Notes: generated by a model from the letters alone, not told the origin. Counted from the stretch's first letter, positions 16,333 through 25,762 are shown. The stretch: 64,000 nucleotides of DNA from CAVQBP01 sp963740945 (GCA_963740945.1 CAVUGE010000043.1:62001-126000); one strand, 5' to 3'. A program made the numbers and translations.

Positions 16333-17706
16333 TTAAAAAGGTATTGTTATAATAAAAGATGAACCTGGATTGTTTTGATCCCCTAAACCGGAAGGACTCT
16401 CAACTTTTATTTTACCATTATGTTTTTCAACTATCTGCTTTACAAAAGATAAACCTAAACCAGTCCCTTCATACGATTTTTGCTTTATATTTGATGCACG
16501 GTAAAAATCCATAAATATATTTTTCAAATCTTTATGGGGAATTCCTATCCCGTTGTCTATTATCGATACCAGAATATTTTCATTATCGGAATAGAGTTTT
16601 ACTTCAATAATTCCATTTTCTTTAACATACTTAACGGCATTATTAATTAAATTCGAAAAAGCAATTTCAAGAAGAAGAAAATCGCCTTTAATTTTTCTTT
16701 CATCTTTCCGGTCATCAATTAAATTAAAACTTATATTCTTTGACAGTATATTTATTTTCTGCTGATGATGTATTTGGCACAGCAATTCTTTTAAATCTAT
16801 CTCTTCGTTAGATATTTCATCGAGAAGTCTTAGTTTGGAAATTTTTAAAACAGCATCAGTCAATTGAAGAGCTTCATCTGAACGAACCCTTGCCCTTAAG
16901 AGCTTTTCTTCAACCTTTTCACTTATAGGTCCTAAATATTTTTGCAGAATCAAATCCAGGTAGGAATGAACAGCAGACAAAGGAGTCTTAATTTCATGAA
17001 CTACACCCATAACATACTTTTGCTTCTCAATTTCCGCCTTATTTAAGTTCTTTATTGATTCAACTAACTCCTGTTCCATTTTATATAGTTGAACAGCAAT
17101 ATGATTGGCAAGCACCACACAAAAGATAATTACAAAAGAAAAAACGATATTAAAAGCCAGTAAGAAGTGGAGATTATTATAAATCGGAATTTGAAGTAAT
17201 CCCTTTACACTATAATGAGCAAAGATGTTAAAATATTCTCCGAAAGTTAAAGAACAGAATATTATAATTACTAAACCGGCCAGACTATAAATAATTTTAC
17301 CGGGTAAAATCAAACTCCCGATAATCATATGAAATACAAACAGCATAAAGAGCGGGGATTCAATTCCTCCTGTATAATATACAAGCAGTACAAGTACATA
17401 TAAATCAAAGAGCATCTGAACCAGTGAAAGATGAAGAGGGTTAAATTTACCCGGAATACATTTTAGATTTTTGCTTATCCTCTGAAAAGATATGTTGTAG
17501 GTTAATATGGCTAAAACTAAAATAACAAAAACTCTTACCTGGAGGTCAGTAAATGCAGCATGAAGGACTAGTTCCGCAGAGAGGAGGAAAGCAATAAGCA
17601 TTAAAACCGCACCGTAACGAAGCTTAATAAACCAATTGTTTCTTCTTTTTATCGCATCCCAGAATGAATCATAATGATGCGCCCAGGCAGGGACTAGAGT
17701 TATCAT
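16333..17706 (-). CDS. Membrane-bound sensor histidine kinase
   Basis: 457 residues. The N-terminal 205 residues hold about six transmembrane helices without a large periplasmic loop, which suggests sensing in or near the membrane. A short coiled coil (KMEQELVESIKNLNKAEIEK) leads to the HisKA domain with phosphoacceptor His237 in VVHEIKTPLSAVHSYL, followed by a HATPase with N box NLINNAVKYVKENG, G1 DNGIGIP and G2 GTGLGLSFVKQIVE. No response regulator is adjacent downstream; the nearest are the REC proteins of the hydrogenase cluster just upstream, so it may feed into that relay. Separated from hydA1 by 81 bases containing a heptamer repeat. Confidence 0.88.
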   Translation of the reverse strand: MITLVPAWAHHYDSFWDAIKRRNNWFIKLRYGAVLMLIAFLLSAELVLHAAFTDLQVRVFVILVLAILTYNISFQRISKNLKCIPGKFNPLHLSLVQMLFDLYVLVLLVYYTGGIESPLFMLFVFHMIIGSLILPGKIIYSLAGLVIIIFCSLTFGEYFNIFAHYSVKGLLQIPIYNNLHFLLAFNIVFSFVIIFCVVLANHIAVQLYKMEQELVESIKNLNKAEIEKQKYVMGVVHEIKTPLSAVHSYLDLILQKYLGPISEKVEEKLLRARVRSDEALQLTDAVLKISKLRLLDEISNEEIDLKELLCQIHHQQKINILSKNISFNLIDDRKDERKIKGDFLLLEIAFSNLINNAVKYVKENGIIEVKLYSDNENILVSIIDNGIGIPHKDLKNIFMDFYRASNIKQKSYEGTGLGLSFVKQIVEKHNGKIKVESPSGLGDQNNPGSSFIITIPF

Positions 17707-17751
17707 AATAATTTAGTATAACATTATTCCTATTTGTAGTCTATTGAATTA

Positions 17752-17786
17752 TTGGTCATCGGTCATTGGTCATTGGTCATTAGTCA
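17752..17786. repeat. Five tandem copies of a 7-bp unit (TTGGTCA)
   Basis: TTGGTCA, TCGGTCA, TTGGTCA, TTGGTCA, TTAGTCA run end to end from 17752 to 17786, touching the stop of hydA1. Such short heptamer arrays are common in intergenic DNA and may vary in copy number. Confidence 0.75.
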
Positions 17787-17787
17787 T

Positions 17788-19665
17788 TTATGATATGTAC
17801 TTTCCTCTCTTAATATATTGTGTATGTAGAAGCTTATGCGAAAGCTTACTGCATGGCCCTTCCGTTAAAAATTTCTCATATATATATTTTACATGAGGAT
17901 TATTATGTGATTTTCTTATCTCTAAAGTCTCTTCTTCAGCATAAATTGCTTCGGCTCTTTTCTTCCTGATTTCCGAACTTGTTGGAATCGGCTGACCTCC
18001 CCCACCTAAACATCCGCCAGGGCATGCCATAATTTCTACAAAATGTACATCAGACAATTCACCCCGCCTTAACATTTCCATAACTTTTTTTGCGTTAGCG
18101 GTACCATGAGCAACTACAAATTTTAACTCAACACCTTCCAAAAACTTATATTCACTAACACACCGTTCCAGTTTTACCGATGCTTGTTTTACTCCTTCAA
18201 AACCCCGACATGGTTCTATATTTAAATTCTTAAAAGGTACTTCTCTTCCGGTTACCAGTTCATAAACAGTTCTTAAAGCCGCTTCCATAACTCCTCCCGT
18301 TGCTCCGAAAATCAATCCAGCACCGGAAGCATCACCAAATGGATCATCAAAATTAGATTTAGGCATTTCAGGCAGATAAATCCCCGCCTCTTTAATCATC
18401 TGCGCCATCTCTCTAGTTGTTAAACCATAATCTACATCCTTAAATCCTGATGAATTCATTTCAGGACGGTTGCATTCAAACTTTTTAGCTGAGCAGGGCA
18501 TCAAAGCAACGGTTACTATATCTTTTGCATCTATATTCTCTTCCCTTGCATAAAAAGTTTTTATAATAGCCCCAAACATTTGTTGTGGCGACTTTGCCGT
18601 CGATAAATAATCGAGATACTCAGGATAAAAATGTTCAATAAACTTTATCCATCCGGGTGAACATGAAGTAAATTGCGGCAGCTTAATTGTTTCATCTTTA
18701 TCAACTAAAGCTTTTTTAAGTCTGTTGAGCAATTCAGTACCTTCTTCCATAATTGTCAGATCGGCTGTAAAGTTAGTATCAAAGACTTTATCAAATCCTA
18801 TTCGTTTCAATGCAGTATTCATTTCTCCAGTGAAAGACTTCCCGGCTTCAATTCCGAACTCTTCACCAATTGCCGCACGAGGCGAAGGAGCTGTTTGTAT
18901 AACAACATGTTTAGTTGGATCATCAATTGCCTTCCAGATTTCATCTGAAGGATCATTAGCACGTAATGCACCTGTAGGACATCTATTGATGCATTGACCG
19001 CAGTTTATACAAATTACATCAGCTAAATCTTTATCTAAAAACGTTCCTATATGGGTATCATGCCCGCGCTCTAAAGCTTCCAAAACCCCAACTTCCTGAA
19101 GATCAATGCATGTTCTTACACAGCGTTTACATAAAATGCACTTATCCATATCCCTTATTACAGCAGCTGATGATTTGTCTACTTCATAACGCGGTTTATC
19201 TATATGACCAAATGTAAAACCATCTACACCGTATTCTTTGGCAAGCGCCTGCAGTTCGCAGTTACCGTTTCTAAAACACGCATAACATTCTCCGTAATGT
19301 TCACTTAAAAGGAGATCTATAATATGCCTTCTTGCCTTTCTGACCATTGGAGTAGAAGTATGAATTTTAATAGGTGAAGTTATCGGAAATGAACAAGCTG
19401 TTTGCAGTGTTTTCATTCCTTCAACTTCAACAACACATATCCTGCAGACACCGGCAATACAAAGATCGGGATGATGACATAATGTAGGGATATGTACCTG
19501 GTTTTCTTTGCATGCATCTAATATTGTAGTGCCGAGTGGAACAGTTACTTTCTTTTCATTAATTTGAATATGAACAGTTCCGCCTATCATTGTTATATCT
19601 TCAGGTTTTTTAACTGTAAACGGCTGCTGACTAACCGGTATTCGTGATTTTCCTTGTTCTGACAT
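17788..19665 (-). CDS. hydA: [FeFe] hydrogenase catalytic subunit HydA (set 1)
   Basis: 625 residues with the full electron-bifurcating-type architecture. An N-terminal [2Fe-2S] domain (Cys-rich: PTLCHHPDLCIAGVCRICVV) is followed by a His-Cys [4Fe-4S] site (HYGECYACFRNGNCEL), two [4Fe-4S] ferredoxin motifs (CILCKRCVRTC, CINCGQCINRCP), the H-cluster domain and the small-subunit-like C-terminal tail. H-cluster motifs are L1 FTSCSPGW (C335, S336), L2 MPCSAKK (C391) and L3 ACPGGCLGGGGQP (C548, C552). L1 has Ser where the common form has a second Cys. It reduces protons or oxidises H2 with electrons exchanged with the HydB and HydC partners encoded 3 and 1221 bases upstream. The maturases HydEFG are not in the window. 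Confidence 0.93.
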   Translation of the reverse strand: MSEQGKSRIPVSQQPFTVKKPEDITMIGGTVHIQINEKKVTVPLGTTILDACKENQVHIPTLCHHPDLCIAGVCRICVVEVEGMKTLQTACSFPITSPIKIHTSTPMVRKARRHIIDLLLSEHYGECYACFRNGNCELQALAKEYGVDGFTFGHIDKPRYEVDKSSAAVIRDMDKCILCKRCVRTCIDLQEVGVLEALERGHDTHIGTFLDKDLADVICINCGQCINRCPTGALRANDPSDEIWKAIDDPTKHVVIQTAPSPRAAIGEEFGIEAGKSFTGEMNTALKRIGFDKVFDTNFTADLTIMEEGTELLNRLKKALVDKDETIKLPQFTSCSPGWIKFIEHFYPEYLDYLSTAKSPQQMFGAIIKTFYAREENIDAKDIVTVALMPCSAKKFECNRPEMNSSGFKDVDYGLTTREMAQMIKEAGIYLPEMPKSNFDDPFGDASGAGLIFGATGGVMEAALRTVYELVTGREVPFKNLNIEPCRGFEGVKQASVKLERCVSEYKFLEGVELKFVVAHGTANAKKVMEMLRRGELSDVHFVEIMACPGGCLGGGGQPIPTSSEIRKKRAEAIYAEEETLEIRKSHNNPHVKYIYEKFLTEGPCSKLSHKLLHTQYIKRGKYIS

Positions 19666-19668
19666 CTC

Positions 19669-20877
19669 TTATTTACCCCTTTCTTTTTTCTGAAAGATTT
19701 CGTCCTTGAAGTTATCTAAAATTGAAAGAAAAGAATTAGGGCTTGATTGCCCCAGTCCGCATTTGGATGCAGCCTGCATAGTTCTACCTAATTCTTTCAG
19801 CTTATTAATATAAGAAAAGGTAAATTTTCCCTCTTCAATTAGTTCTACTCCTTCAAGCAGTTTTATATTCCCGATTCTGCAAGGTGTACACTGTCCGCAT
19901 GATTCCTCAACAAAAAATTCCATAAAGTTCTTCAGAACTTTCAGCATATTTCTGCTTTCATTAAAAATTATTACCGAGCCTCCAGTTGCAACATCTTCAT
20001 ATGCCAAAGACCTGCCGAATTGTGACTCAGGCAAACATATACCTGAAGCCCCGCCAACTTGAACTGCTTTTGTATTTTTTGCTTCAACAATTTCTAATAA
20101 TTCATTAATGGTTGTCCCCCATGGCAGTTCATAAACCCCTGGTTTTTCACAATCCCCTGAAATAGAAAATAATTTGGAGCCGGTTGATTTATTTGTACCA
20201 TGAACTCTAAACCATTCTCCTCCTTTAGTAATTATATGTGGAACAGATGAAAGAGTTTCGACATTATTAACAACTGTTGGATTTCCCATATAGCCGGTAT
20301 TTACCGGGAAAGGCGGACGGTTTCTAGGTTCCCCTCTGTTCCCCTCCAATGATTCGATTAATGCAGTTTCTTCACCGCAAACATAAGACCCGGAGCCGAG
20401 TCTGATTTCTATATCAAAATTAAAATCATTGTATCCTAAAATTTTTTCACCCAATAAATTTTCATCCTTCATCATTTGAAGATAATCCTGAAGAGATTTC
20501 AGCATATATTCATATTCTCCTCTTAGATAAACCAAGCCCTTTTTTGAGCCTATGGTAAAACCGGCAATAATCATCCCTTCAAAGACTAATTCCGGATATT
20601 CGAGCAATAGAACTCTGTCCTTAAACGTACCCGGCTCACCTTCATCGGCATTACAAACAACAAATTTCTCTTCGGCAATTGAAGCAGCAGTTAACATCCA
20701 CTTGGTAGCAGTAGGAAATCCAGCTCCTCCTCTGCCTCTTAATCCTGAGGTTTTCAGTTCAAATAAAATGTTCTCCCGCCCAAGCTCTAAGGCTTTTTTA
20801 ACACCTTCACCCCGGACATAACCGGAAAACAATACAGGCCCCTGCCTTATTTTTTTTCTTTCATTGATTGATTCCAT
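19669..20877 (-). CDS. hydB: HydB/NuoF-like NAD(H)- and FMN-binding subunit (set 1, short form)
   Basis: 402 residues, homologous to the 51-kDa NuoF subunit. FMN and NADH sites are visible as GLRGRGGAGFPTATKW and CNADEGEPGTFKDRVLL; then GSGSYVCGEETALIESLEG, the SLBB region (VPWGT-like ELPWGTTINELLEIV) and the [4Fe-4S] ligands SCGQCTPCRIG with the fourth Cys in KCGLGQSSPN. It lacks both the N-terminal thioredoxin-like [2Fe-2S] domain and the C-terminal double ferredoxin domain that the set 2 paralogue (27510-29492) carries. Electrons from NADH should pass through it to HydA1. It lies between the NuoE-like gene (9 bases) and hydA1 (3 bases) in one operon. Confidence 0.92.
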   Translation of the reverse strand: MESINERKKIRQGPVLFSGYVRGEGVKKALELGRENILFELKTSGLRGRGGAGFPTATKWMLTAASIAEEKFVVCNADEGEPGTFKDRVLLLEYPELVFEGMIIAGFTIGSKKGLVYLRGEYEYMLKSLQDYLQMMKDENLLGEKILGYNDFNFDIEIRLGSGSYVCGEETALIESLEGNRGEPRNRPPFPVNTGYMGNPTVVNNVETLSSVPHIITKGGEWFRVHGTNKSTGSKLFSISGDCEKPGVYELPWGTTINELLEIVEAKNTKAVQVGGASGICLPESQFGRSLAYEDVATGGSVIIFNESRNMLKVLKNFMEFFVEESCGQCTPCRIGNIKLLEGVELIEEGKFTFSYINKLKELGRTMQAASKCGLGQSSPNSFLSILDNFKDEIFQKKERGK

Positions 20878-20886
20878 TTTTAATTC

Positions 20887-21360
20887 CTATTTTATCTCAT
20901 TTATAATTTGTAATACTTTTTCAGGATTTAAATGAGTATAAACTCTTTCATTTATAATCAAAGCAGGTCCTTGATCACACATTCCAAGACAGTTGGTATA
21001 TTCAAGTGTTATTTTTTTATCTCTAGTTGTTTCGCCGAACTTGATTCCAAGCTCACGTTCTATCGTTAACTTGATATCTTCTTTTCCCTTCATATCACAA
21101 GAAATTGTACGGCATAATCTTAATATATTCTTCCCCTGCTGTTTTGAATGAAGAAAAGAATAAAAAGATATAACACTATAAACTTCAACCGGATGAATAT
21201 TCATAAGCCTGGCAATTTCCTGCTGGGCAAAATCTGAAATATATTTATGTTTGCGTTGAACTGCCTGAAGAATCTGAAGTAGAGATGAACGTTCGGACCC
21301 GTATAATTTAATTAATTCTTCAATCTCTTCGGATAAAGCATTTCTTTCAAGTACCAGCAT
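20887..21360 (-). CDS. hydC: HydC/NuoE-like [2Fe-2S] subunit (set 1)
   Basis: 157 residues of the 24-kDa NuoE family. An N-terminal helical bundle (SSLLQILQAVQRKHKYISDF, then IHPVEVYSVISFYSFL) is followed by the thioredoxin-like domain whose four Cys lie in CRTISC and CLGMC. This subunit pairs with HydB1 at the NADH site. It overlaps nothing but follows the upstream REC gene after 3 bases, so signalling and catalytic genes share a transcript. Confidence 0.9.
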   Translation of the reverse strand: MLVLERNALSEEIEELIKLYGSERSSLLQILQAVQRKHKYISDFAQQEIARLMNIHPVEVYSVISFYSFLHSKQQGKNILRLCRTISCDMKGKEDIKLTIERELGIKFGETTRDKKITLEYTNCLGMCDQGPALIINERVYTHLNPEKVLQIINEIK

Positions 21361-21363
21361 TTT

Positions 21364-21744
21364 TTATCCCTCCTGTTTAATTGGTAATAGCCGTTTGACC
21401 TTGCTTATCAGCTCTTCCGGTGAAATAGGCTTCTCAACAAAATCGTCTACCGGAACTAATTCACTTATTCCAAAATCCAAACCTGTTGCCTTTGAAACTG
21501 AAGTGTACATAATTATTGGAGTTCTGATATTCTCTTTTCTGAACCTTTGTGCAAGAAAAAACCCGTCGTCCGGTTCATTCATCATTACATCAAGAATTAT
21601 TAGATCGGGTGTTTTTTCTTTTACAATTGTATACCCGTCATCCGGGTTATCTGCCGTTATTACTTCATAGCCGTTCGCTTTTAGAATTAGACTGCTGGCA
21701 TCAAGTATATCGGCATCATCGTCAATAATTGCTATGCGAGTCAT
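21364..21744 (-). CDS. Single-domain response regulator (REC only)
   Basis: 126 residues, a lone receiver domain: acidic pair in IAIIDDDADILD, phosphoacceptor Asp in LIILDVMMNEPDDG, Thr/Ser at MYTSVS and Lys in VEKPISPEELISKV. No output domain follows. Such proteins act as phosphate shuttles or bind other proteins. It lies between the REC-PAS kinase gene and the set 1 hydrogenase, 3 bases before hydC1. Confidence 0.9.
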   Translation of the reverse strand: MTRIAIIDDDADILDASSLILKANGYEVITADNPDDGYTIVKEKTPDLIILDVMMNEPDDGFFLAQRFRKENIRTPIIMYTSVSKATGLDFGISELVPVDDFVEKPISPEELISKVKRLLPIKQEG

Positions 21745-21794
21745 TAGACCCCCTTCTTATTTATTTATGAAAAATATTAAACCTAATTTTCCCT

Positions 21795-23309
21795 CTAATC
21801 ACTGATTTCTTTATAAAGAAACGGGAGATAAACTCTGACTGTGCTCCCTTTTTTAAATTCACTTTCCACTTCAATTTTCCCAGAATATGAATCTACTATT
21901 CTTTTAACTATTGATAGCCCTAAACCTGTTCCACTGATATCTTTGGTAAGTTCATTCTTAGCTCTGTAGAATTCCTGGAACAGCTTCTTTTTTTCTTCCT
22001 CTTTAAGCCCTATCCCCGAATCTTTAATTTCAACAACTAAATATACTTCAGTTGAACTTATAATGATAGTTATATTGCCGTCCTGCTTATTATATTTTAC
22101 AGCATTACTTATAAGATTTGTAAATAAACGGTTAATCTCTTCAATATCTGCTTTAAGAATTGGTATTTCGTGATAAGATTTAATTTCAATTGAGATATTC
22201 TTTGATTTTAATTCAACCCGGAACAATTCAATGATATTATTAATTACTCCTTTTACGTTGACATCATTTATTTCTCTTTTTACCGTTTTCATCTCCATCA
22301 TGGATATATCCAGAAGATCATTTACCATTTTAATTAAAGCATCGAGCCTGGTCTGGGATCTATATATAAATTTTCTTTTTTGGTCTTCTGAAATAGCTAT
22401 AGAATCATCGTTAAATAGTTTTAAGTATCCGTACACAGCAGAAATAGGAGCTTTTAACTCGTGGGATACCATTGATACGAATTGAGATTTAAGATATTCC
22501 AGTTTTTTTAAATTGGTTATATCCTTTAAAACAATCACAACACCCGCAAGAGAACCGTCAGGATGCAGAACACCTGAAGAAGTAGCTTCAATAAAGAATT
22601 CATGATTAGGCTTTAACTCAATTTGACTTGAATAAGATTTGTTAAAAACAGAATTGCCGTCAAGATATTTACTGATTAAATCAGATATTTGAGGATGCAG
22701 CTTCTCTGCCGCCGTCTCACCTATTCTCAATTCATTGACTTCTAAATATTTTAATACGGCAGGATTGAATAAAACCACCTCCCCGATTTTGTTAACTACG
22801 AGTACTCCCTCTGTAATCGAATTGATTATTGTATGTACCCGGGTTTTTTCAAAAGCAATCTCAAGTAATCTTTCTTCACGTTCTTTTTTCAATTTTTCCG
22901 ATTCCATCAAAAGGAATCTTCTTTCATATCCTTTCTTTAACTGATACAAAAGCTCCTCAGGAGAAAATGGTTTGGGGATATAACCATAAGCACCCTTTTT
23001 GGTTGATTCGATTGCGGTTTCATAACTAGCAAAAGCCGTAGCGATAAAACAAACTGTAAGTGGGTATTTTTTTAAGATTTCTTCCAGGACAGCAATACCA
23101 CTGACATCAGGCATCTTTAAATCAATTATTGCAAGGTCAAATTCTTCACCGGTACCGTATAGTATTCCATCCGTTCCGTTTCCAGCGAGCTGAACTTCAT
23201 AATTTTCCTTTTCAAGCAGACGTTTAATTCCAATTCCGAGACTTCTCTCATCATCAACAATTAAAACCTTAATTCTGCCGTTATTATTTATCTTTATTTC
23301 GTTTGTCAC
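21795..23309 (-). CDS. Hybrid kinase: REC-PAS-HisKA-HATPase
   Basis: 504 residues, soluble. Receiver domain at about 13-130 (VLIVDDERSLGIGIKRLLEK, Asp in AIIDLKMPDVSG, Lys in IPKPFSPEEL), a PAS domain at about 165-265 (SITEGVLVVNKIGEVVLFNP), HisKA with His283 in SMVSHELKAPISAVYGYL, and HATPase with NLISNAVKYNKQDG, DSGIGL and GTGLGLSIVKRIVD. An N-terminal receiver ahead of a kinase suits a protein that takes phosphate from an upstream kinase and passes it on. Its start overlaps the upstream REC gene by 4 bases. Confidence 0.9.
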   Translation of the reverse strand: MTNEIKINNNGRIKVLIVDDERSLGIGIKRLLEKENYEVQLAGNGTDGILYGTGEEFDLAIIDLKMPDVSGIAVLEEILKKYPLTVCFIATAFASYETAIESTKKGAYGYIPKPFSPEELLYQLKKGYERRFLLMESEKLKKEREERLLEIAFEKTRVHTIINSITEGVLVVNKIGEVVLFNPAVLKYLEVNELRIGETAAEKLHPQISDLISKYLDGNSVFNKSYSSQIELKPNHEFFIEATSSGVLHPDGSLAGVVIVLKDITNLKKLEYLKSQFVSMVSHELKAPISAVYGYLKLFNDDSIAISEDQKRKFIYRSQTRLDALIKMVNDLLDISMMEMKTVKREINDVNVKGVINNIIELFRVELKSKNISIEIKSYHEIPILKADIEEINRLFTNLISNAVKYNKQDGNITIIISSTEVYLVVEIKDSGIGLKEEEKKKLFQEFYRAKNELTKDISGTGLGLSIVKRIVDSYSGKIEVESEFKKGSTVRVYLPFLYKEISD

Positions 23310-23728
23310 GCTTTCTGAACATCTTCTTTTTTTAAATAATAATTTTCTATCTTCTCAATTAAGTCTTCAATTACTACCGGTTTATTTATAATTTCATCAC
23401 AATATATCCATTCTTTTTCCTCTTCAGTAGAAACCCCAAATTTGTATCCCGTCAAATATGTCGCCGAAGTCAATATATAAACCGGGATATTCTTTCCGTA
23501 TTCATCTTTCTTAATTTTATAGCTCAGAATAAAACCTGAATCATGTTCCTCCATAATCAGATCTATTACTACAGAATCAGGTTTTTCTTTTTGAAATAAT
23601 GTCCATCCTTCTTCTGCACTTTCGGCAGTTGAAACTTTAAATCCTTTTGATTCGAATGATATTTTGCTTTGTTCAAGCAAATCTATATCATCATCAACTA
23701 ACAATATTTTCTTCTTTTCCATTTTCAT
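23306..23728 (-). CDS. Single-domain response regulator (REC only)
   Basis: 140 residues forming one receiver domain: ILLVDDDIDLLEQSKISF, phosphoacceptor Asp in VVIDLIMEEHDSG, Thr/Ser in YILTSATY and Lys in INKPVVIEDLIEKI. It carries a longer loop than its sister at 21364 (about 10 extra residues, FGVSTEEEKEWIYCDE, containing one Cys) before the final Lys. Without an output domain it is likely a shuttle between the hydrogenase-domain kinase just upstream (gap 3 bases) and the REC-PAS kinase downstream (overlap 4 bases). Confidence 0.88.
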   Translation of the reverse strand: MKMEKKKILLVDDDIDLLEQSKISFESKGFKVSTAESAEEGWTLFQKEKPDSVVIDLIMEEHDSGFILSYKIKKDEYGKNIPVYILTSATYLTGYKFGVSTEEEKEWIYCDEIINKPVVIEDLIEKIENYYLKKEDVQKA

Positions 23729-23731
23729 TCC

Positions 23732-25726
23732 TTAATTCAAATTCACATTTTGTATTACAAGATACTTAGGCAGCCTCACATTAAAGGAGGTCCCTTTTCC
23801 GGTTTCACTTTGGAAATCTATATTACCTTTATGCATTTTTACTATACCATAAGAGATAGCAAGACCCAGACCAGTACCCATTCCCATCTTTTTAGTAGTA
23901 AAGAAAGGTGTAAAGATTCTATTATAATTTTCCTTTGGAATACCTGCGCCTGTATCACTTACCTTAATTTCAACAAGGTTATTGCTTTCCTGAATATCGA
24001 GACTTAATATTTTTTCTTTGCATTCTATCATTGCTTCACATGAGTTATTAATCAAATTTAGGAAGACCTGTTTAAGCTGATCAGGATCGCAGTCAATAAG
24101 ACAGTTTTTTTGCTCAGTCTCTTTTTTAATGATTATATCTTTATATCTCTGATTGATTATAACTGATTTAATTACATCATCGAGTAAATCATATATATTT
24201 ACTGTTGAGATTTTAAGCTTGTTTTGACGCGCAAAGTTTAATAAATCGGATACTATGTTTTTACATCTGGTAGCTTCTTCAATTATCAGCTTCAAATCTT
24301 CAATATTTTGAATGTCGGATCTCTTTTCTGCCAATTCTTTCTTCAACATAGATGAGTATATTAATATTGTACCAAGAGGATTATTGATTTCATGTGCAAT
24401 ACCCGCAACCAACTGACCAACCGATGCGAGTTTTTCAGCAGATTGAAGCTGCTCCTGAGCTGAAGTCAATTCCTTATATGCCTTATCAATCCTGTCGATT
24501 AAATAAGGCAAGCACATCTCATTCTCTGCAAGCCCCTTTGCAATCGCAACAGCATTTTCCCTACAGGTATTATAGCCGCAGGCTCCGCAGTTTAATTCAT
24601 CACCGGGACTAAATTTATTGGTCTCGGCTAATATCTCTTTTATTCTTTCCTCTGTAGGATATGGTCTCTTTTGATTCTTTGATTTGAAGTTCCTGGTAAA
24701 ATCTATATTTCGTGCATTATAGAGATTGCTCTTCCACACTTGCTTATCAACGGAATTAACAGTTTGTTCAATATAATTTATTACCTTTTCTCTCCTAGAA
24801 TAATAATTAAGGCTGCTGTCGATAGCGGGACCGCTAATACAGCCTTCACAAAAAAGAATATCTACAAACTTTGCGTTAATATTATTATTAGCAATCTCAT
24901 CTATGATCTCGATGACTTTTTTCTTACCTTCGACTACAACAATTTCTTTCTCAAGTATATCCTCCGGAATATTCGTAGATTTTAGAAGACCTCCTGCCAG
25001 CGGAAATGCTTTCCCCAGAAAAGCATGCGGCGGATCAAAATCACTTTCTTCAAGTTCATTAATATCAATATTATTATTACTTATAATCTTCTTAATTTCA
25101 CTAAAAGTAAGAACGGCATCTATCTCTCCGTTAAGTTCATCATCTATATACTCGGCTTTTTTTGCTATACATGGGCCTATAAAAACTATTTTTATATTTG
25201 AACCCTCTGTTTCTCTCAAATATCTTCCAATGGCAATCATTGGAGATACAACATTCGTAATGTTTGGGACTAATTCTTTATAATATTTTTCGATATAGTT
25301 TACCACTGCCGGACAGGCAGAGCTTATCGCAGTTTTATTATTCTCTGAATGAAATTCTTTCAAATAATATTCACTGACTAAATCAGCTCCAAAGGCAGTT
25401 TCAATAACTTTTGAAAATCCAATTTTTCTTAAAGCTGTAGGAAATTTTGAATAGGAATCCGGAAAAGATGCGGCAAATGAAGGGGCTATTATTGCTACGG
25501 GTTTTTCAGAAATTAATATCTCATTTAATACTTTTTCAACATCACTTAATATCTGTTTGGCATTTTGTGAACAGACTTTAACACAATGACCGCAGACTAT
25601 ACATCTTTCTGTTAATACTGTTGCCTGACCGTTTATTACTCTGATTGCTTTTGCCGGACACTCACGTACACATGAATAGCATCTTTTACATTTATCCAGT
25701 ATTGTAGTTACAATTCCATCATTCAT
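23732..25726 (-). CDS. Hydrogenase-domain sensor histidine kinase (HydS-like)
   Basis: 664 residues. Two [4Fe-4S] ferredoxin motifs (CKRCYSCVRECP, CIVCGHCVKVC, residues 13-52) precede an [FeFe] hydrogenase large-subunit-like domain with L1 SSACPAVV (A137, C138), L2 IGPCIAKKAE and L3 FCEGCISGP. A further Fe-S domain (CGACGYNTCRENAVAIAKG plus a later Cys, about 383-410) leads to a coiled coil, HisKA with His445 in GIAHEINNPLGTI, and a HATPase (NLINNSCEAM, DTGAGIP, GTGLGLAISYGIVK). Ala replaces the proton-transfer Cys of catalytic enzymes, as known for sensory hydrogenases. Predicted job: sense H2 or redox state at an H-cluster or Fe-S site and start a phosphorelay. It sits between the two hydrogenase sets in one operon. 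Confidence 0.9.
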   Translation of the reverse strand: MNDGIVTTILDKCKRCYSCVRECPAKAIRVINGQATVLTERCIVCGHCVKVCSQNAKQILSDVEKVLNEILISEKPVAIIAPSFAASFPDSYSKFPTALRKIGFSKVIETAFGADLVSEYYLKEFHSENNKTAISSACPAVVNYIEKYYKELVPNITNVVSPMIAIGRYLRETEGSNIKIVFIGPCIAKKAEYIDDELNGEIDAVLTFSEIKKIISNNNIDINELEESDFDPPHAFLGKAFPLAGGLLKSTNIPEDILEKEIVVVEGKKKVIEIIDEIANNNINAKFVDILFCEGCISGPAIDSSLNYYSRREKVINYIEQTVNSVDKQVWKSNLYNARNIDFTRNFKSKNQKRPYPTEERIKEILAETNKFSPGDELNCGACGYNTCRENAVAIAKGLAENEMCLPYLIDRIDKAYKELTSAQEQLQSAEKLASVGQLVAGIAHEINNPLGTILIYSSMLKKELAEKRSDIQNIEDLKLIIEEATRCKNIVSDLLNFARQNKLKISTVNIYDLLDDVIKSVIINQRYKDIIIKKETEQKNCLIDCDPDQLKQVFLNLINNSCEAMIECKEKILSLDIQESNNLVEIKVSDTGAGIPKENYNRIFTPFFTTKKMGMGTGLGLAISYGIVKMHKGNIDFQSETGKGTSFNVRLPKYLVIQNVNLN

Positions 25727-25762
25727 TTTATCTACCGGTTTATTCGCCGTTACCTAAAAATA

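Noticed and set aside
17752..17786. CRISPR-like array
   Set aside because: Units are 7 bases without spacers, so this is a simple tandem repeat.
24903..25283. 126-codon plus-strand frame opposite the hydrogenase-domain kinase
   Set aside because: Low-complexity Ser/Leu/Ile sequence typical of an antisense reading of a coding region.
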